Positions 6,360 through 8,798 of a stretch of DNA of 8,798 nucleotides are shown one piece after another. The notes below the pieces were generated by a model. The model was not told the DNA's origin and did no database searches. It saw nothing but the letters and a program-made list of their open reading frames with translations. Position 1 is the first letter of the stretch, and every line of letters begins with the position of its first letter. The position numbers and the translations under genes were made by a program. The DNA comes from a bacterium (GTDB lineage Bacteria > Chloroflexota > Chloroflexia > Thermomicrobiales > UBA6265), in assembly GCA_029977305.1 (NCBI GenBank), contig JAPOLF010000082.1:1-8798 (forward strand), given 5' to 3'.

Positions 6360-7255
6360 GGCGCGAGGAACCCGTGAGCACGCAGAATCGCGGCACCCTC
6401 ATCCGAGCGCACGTACCTGATGAACGCGGCGGCGAGTGCCACATCACCATCGGTCGCGGCAGCGATCGGGTAGTGGACCATCGGTCCGGCGCCATCCGGC
6501 AGAGAGATGGCGATCACTGCATCGCCCGCCGATTGCGCATCGGTGGCATAGACCAGGCCCGCATCGGCTTCGCCGAGTTGCACCTTGGCGAGGACGTCAC
6601 GCACGTCCTCCTCTTCGGACACGACGTTGCCCTTCAACCCCTCGAGCCACCCCAGGGGTGCCGTCATCGAAACCACGCACATGGCTTCTCGCGCATATCT
6701 CCCGGCCGGAACCGATGGACCGGCGAGCACCAACTTGACGCCGGGTCGCGAGAGATCGGCGACGCGGGTGATGTCGGCCGGGTTCGTCGCCGGCACCACG
6801 AGCACGACCACATTCCCAGCGAAGACCTGGGGTTCCCCAGTCACCACCTGGGCATCCGCAGCCATCGCCATCGAAGCTGCGTCGGCAGTGGCGAGCACGT
6901 CGGCCGTGGCTCCCTCGGCGAGTTGCGTCACCAGCGTCTGCGATCCGGCGAAGTTGAAGGTGACGGATACTTCCGGATTGTCCGCTTCGATGGCATCGCC
7001 GATCTCCTCGAAGGCATCCGTCAACGACGACGCCGCGAACACGGTCAGGTCGCCCCCCTCCGTCGGGAATGGCACCGCGGCGGCTTCGTGGGCGCGGGGT
7101 GTCGCACTCTCAGGCGAGGCATTCCCGCATGCTTCCGGCCAGCCGGTCGATTCAGCACCCGCACCACCGCTGAGCAAGGCGATCGCCAGCACCACCAATG
7201 CGATGAGCACCAGCGTTCCGCTGCGTTTGCCGTTGAAGGGTCCTCGACGAGTCAC
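6356..7255 (-). CDS. modA: Molybdate-binding extracytoplasmic protein
   Basis: A type II periplasmic binding protein that captures molybdate for ModB. Starting at GTG 7255 it has 299 residues; the open frame extends seven codons to a TTG at 7276. GTG is preferred because AGGA lies seven bases upstream. An N-terminal hydrophobic segment (~14-30) ends in a possible cleavage site AGA. ModA landmarks in GTG numbering are TVFAASSLTDAFEEI (71-85), FNFAGSQTLVTQLAEGATADVLATAD (101-126 overall, key residues Ser105, Gln106 and the ADV), VPAGRYA (182-188), and VSEEEDVRDVLAKV to GEADAGLVYATDA (212-240). A 30-residue low-complexity stretch with one cysteine separates the membrane segment from the domain. 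That cysteine has no lipobox, so a lipoprotein is unlikely. It is the first gene of the operon, divergent from the photolyase gene, and overlaps modB by an ATGA. Confidence 0.9.
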   Translation of the reverse strand: MTRRGPFNGKRSGTLVLIALVVLAIALLSGGAGAESTGWPEACGNASPESATPRAHEAAAVPFPTEGGDLTVFAASSLTDAFEEIGDAIEADNPEVSVTFNFAGSQTLVTQLAEGATADVLATADAASMAMAADAQVVTGEPQVFAGNVVVLVVPATNPADITRVADLSRPGVKLVLAGPSVPAGRYAREAMCVVSMTAPLGWLEGLKGNVVSEEEDVRDVLAKVQLGEADAGLVYATDAQSAGDAVIAISLPDGAGPMVHYPIAAATDGDVALAAAFIRYVRSDEGAAILRAHGFLAP

Positions 7256-7271
7256 AATCAGGTCCTGACTA

Positions 7272-7297
7272 TTCAACTATTGACTAGCATGGTTGAA
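7272..7297. promoter_or_regulatory. Candidate operator: imperfect inverted repeat in an AT-rich patch
   Basis: Left arm TTCAACTAT (7272-7280) and right arm ATGGTTGAA (7289-7297) pair at 8 of 9 positions around an 8-bp centre. The architecture (9-bp arms, 8-bp spacer) resembles ModE operators, although the sequence does not match the E. coli TATATA-rich consensus. Two ACTATT copies (7268-7273, 7276-7281) and two TGACTA copies (7266-7271, 7281-7286) overlap it. It covers the modA translation start region and a possible forward promoter, so binding here could control both directions. The role is inferred. Confidence 0.4.
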
Positions 7298-7307
7298 GCA
7301 CTCTAAA
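7280..7307 (+). promoter_or_regulatory. Possible sigma70-type promoter for the photolyase gene
   Basis: TTGACT (7280-7285) and TCTAAA (7302-7307) are separated by 16 bp and lie about 100 bp upstream of ATG 7409. The -35 matches 5 of 6 consensus positions and the -10 about 4 of 6. It overlaps the candidate operator. No equally good promoter was seen for modA on the other strand; TTGACC at 7323-7328 (minus strand) is a weak possibility. Confidence 0.25.
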
Positions 7308-7396
7308 GCCCGATCCCGGCTGGGTCAACTGCACGATCGGTAGCCGAGCCACGGCACCATTGGCGGTCGGTGCCGGACCATCCTCCTGCGCGCATT

Positions 7397-7400
7397 GGAG
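7397..7400 (+). promoter_or_regulatory. Ribosome binding site for the photolyase N-terminal frame
   Basis: GGAG eight bases before ATG 7409. It supports 7409 over the in-frame ATG at 7370, which would add 13 residues without homology to the family. Confidence 0.5.
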
Positions 7401-7408
7401 AACGGCCC

Positions 7409-7993
7409 ATGGACGCCTTGCTCACCGCATACCCCACCGAACTGTTCCGGTCTGGCGATCCGGCACCGGATGGCCGCTGCGTCCTGCTCTGGGTGCAGCG
7501 TGCGAAGCGGACCGCGGGCAATCCTGCCCTCAATCTCGCCGCCGACCTCGCCCACGCTCTCGATCTGCCGATCGTCGCGGTCTTCGCGATGGTCGAGTCG
7601 TACCCGAGCGCCACCCTTCGCGCCTACACCTTCCTCGCGGAAGCACTCAGCGACCTTCCCGCCGCCTTTGCTGCGCGCGGCATCGGCTGGCAGCTGCGTA
7701 TCGGCGCGCCGGGGACCGTCATCCCGCAAGCCGCCTCGGAACTCGGTGCGGCGATCGTGGTCACCGACCAAGACACGATGCCGCTCGGCCGGAGGTGGCG
7801 CACCGAGGTTGCGCAGCAGCTCAACGTGGCGCTCATTGCGGTCGACACCGACACCGTCGTCCCCACCGCCACCTTCCCCGGCCCGGAACACGCGTCGCAC
7901 ACCATCCGGCCGAAACTGTGGAAGCGGATCGCCGCCGACGGCCTGCTCGATCCGATTCCCGCGCCGCGTTCCGTCCGACCATGGACCGCCTAG
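7409..7993 (+). CDS. phr: Class II CPD photolyase, N-terminal alpha/beta domain, ended by in-frame TAG
   Basis: A 194-codon frame encoding the Rossmann-like N-terminal domain of a class II deoxyribodipyrimidine photolyase, a flavoenzyme that uses light to split cyclobutane pyrimidine dimers. Family features are VLLWVQRAKRT then NPALNLA (25-44), the strand IVAVFAMVESYPSATLRAY (55-73 overall), FLAEAL (75-80), a VVTDQD strand (117-122) and the linker-side HTIRPKLWKRI (164-174). The frame meets TAG at 7991-7993, just past this domain. The next codons, still in the same frame, continue without another stop into the catalytic domain. No frameshift is needed to join them. It may be a disrupted gene, a truly split enzyme, an amber readthrough case or a sequencing error. 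This domain alone lacks the FAD site and would not repair DNA by itself. Confidence 0.83.
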   Translation: MDALLTAYPTELFRSGDPAPDGRCVLLWVQRAKRTAGNPALNLAADLAHALDLPIVAVFAMVESYPSATLRAYTFLAEALSDLPAAFAARGIGWQLRIGAPGTVIPQAASELGAAIVVTDQDTMPLGRRWRTEVAQQLNVALIAVDTDTVVPTATFPGPEHASHTIRPKLWKRIAADGLLDPIPAPRSVRPWTA

Positions 7994-8017
7994 CTCGATC
8001 CCGGCCCGAATCCCCTC

Positions 8018-8798
8018 ATGGTGATCGACACCTTTCCCATCAACCGCGCCGTCGGGCCCTCGCCCACCTTCCGCGGCACCCGCACCGAAGCGGAGCAGCG
8101 CCTCGCAGCCTTCGTCGCCGATCATCTCGCCGACTATGCGGAACTCCGCAATTTCCCGGATCGCCGCTGCCAGTCGATGCTCTCCGCGTACCTCCACTTC
8201 GGAGTGATGGGTCCGGTCGAGATCGCTCGCACATGTATCGATGCCCGCTCATCGAGTGGGGGCTTCATCTCGCCGCGGAACATCTCCGTCATCCCGCCGG
8301 AACCGGCCGTCGAGGATCTCTCGCTGCAGGTCTTCCTCGACGAACTCATCACCCAGCGCGAGCTTGCGATCAACTATGCGTTGCGCACCCCCGGCTTCGA
8401 TCGCTGGCAGAGCGTCCCCGAGTGGGCCCGTCTCTCGATGGAGGGCCACGCCGCGGATGCCAAACCGCACCAGTACACCGAGGAGCAACTCGAGCGCGGC
8501 GAGACGCATGATCAACTCTGGAACGCGGCGCAGCGCCAGATGGTCCACGAGGGGTACATGCCCAACTACCTCCGCATGTATTGGGCGAAGCAGATGGCCT
8601 ACTGGCTCGAGACCCCGGAGCAGGCGTTCAACCTCGCCATCCGCCTGAATGACACCTACCAACTCGACGGGCGGGATCCCAACGGGTACAGCGGCGTCGC
8701 GTGGTCGCTCGGCGGCCGACATGATCGGCCCTTTCCGCCCAACAAGCCGGTGCTCGGTCTGATCCGCCCGATGGGGCTCCGCGGCATGCGCAAGAAGT
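8018..8798 (+). CDS. phr: Class II CPD photolyase, C-terminal FAD catalytic domain, partial at window end
   Basis: An open frame in phase with the preceding photolyase fragment, running 260 codons to the window edge without a stop. The ATG at 8018 is 24 nt after the TAG; there is no Shine-Dalgarno before it, so independent initiation would be weak or coupled. Class II signatures: SAYLHFG (56-62), FLDELITQRELAINY (106-120), THDQLWNAAQ (163-172), YLRMYWAK (184-191), LNDTYQLDGRDPNGYSGVAWS (210-230 overall, with DGRDPNGY the most diagnostic) and GGRHDRP (232-238). These form the flavin pocket and the dimer-binding helical domain. The usual GKMHGYMRMYWAKK stretch reads GYMPNYLRMYWAKQ here, with His and Gly replaced. 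Coding quality is undiminished after the TAG, which argues against long-standing decay. With the upstream fragment it would make one photolyase of ordinary architecture. Confidence 0.85.
   Translation, partial: MVIDTFPINRAVGPSPTFRGTRTEAEQRLAAFVADHLADYAELRNFPDRRCQSMLSAYLHFGVMGPVEIARTCIDARSSSGGFISPRNISVIPPEPAVEDLSLQVFLDELITQRELAINYALRTPGFDRWQSVPEWARLSMEGHAADAKPHQYTEEQLERGETHDQLWNAAQRQMVHEGYMPNYLRMYWAKQMAYWLETPEQAFNLAIRLNDTYQLDGRDPNGYSGVAWSLGGRHDRPFPPNKPVLGLIRPMGLRGMRKK

Noticed and set aside
5400..7306. Plus-strand open frames at 5400-6377 and 6374-7306
   Set aside because: Antisense to modB and modA; Gln/Arg/His-rich composition without domain motifs.
7256..7408. Moco or tungsten-cofactor riboswitch in the modA leader
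   Set aside because: The spacer before modA is short on that strand and I saw no extended paired elements; only the small inverted repeat stands out.
7960..8030. A frameshift joining the photolyase halves
   Set aside because: Positions 7409, 7991 and 8018 are all in the same reading frame, so only the TAG codon separates them.
7325..8722. Minus-strand open frames at 7325-8197 and 8249-8722
   Set aside because: Antisense to both photolyase halves; compositionally odd, with no motifs and no plausible ribosome binding site noticed.

Overview
By eye this is a GC-rich bacterial chromosome segment, gene-dense and using ATG, GTG and possibly TTG starts. The Pro/Thr-rich linker in an exported protease, the style of the binding proteins and a class II photolyase suggest Chloroflexota, perhaps Thermomicrobia. 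That placement is an inference from style; no marker gene is present.

Layout. (1) Positions 2-1826, + strand: the 3' end of an exported-protein gene, then a complete secreted trypsin-like (HtrA-like) serine protease. The two share a homologous C-terminal domain, so they look like tandem paralogues. (2) Positions 1823-7255 (or 7276), - strand: a compact run of seven genes, in transcription order modA, modB, modE-like, tupA, tupB, tupC, pncC/cinA-C. Four junctions are 4-bp ATGA overlaps and the other two gaps are 60 and 28 bp, so this reads as one operon. It encodes a molybdate-type binding protein and permease, a short ModE-type regulator without an effector domain, a complete tungstate-type ABC importer and a CinA C-terminal-type amidohydrolase. 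(3) Positions 7409-8798, + strand: a class II CPD photolyase reading frame interrupted by one in-frame TAG at the boundary between its two domains; it runs off the window end.

How the genes work together. ModA and TupA would capture oxyanions outside the membrane, and ModB and TupB would form two separate channels. Only one ATPase gene (tupC) is present, so it may power both permeases, giving a combined Mo/W uptake unit. The ModE-like protein probably regulates the operon. An AT-rich patch with an imperfect 9-bp inverted repeat at 7272-7297, between modA and the divergent photolyase gene, is the best operator candidate.

Most notable: the single-ATPase dual Mo/W transporter operon with a sensor-less ModE, the photolyase split by an amber codon, the candidate operator, a Cys-flanked EF-hand-like calcium loop inside the protease domain, and convergent genes sharing a CTAG as both stop codons. 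No RNA gene, CRISPR array or insertion sequence was seen, and no gene-free stretch exceeds 300 bases.
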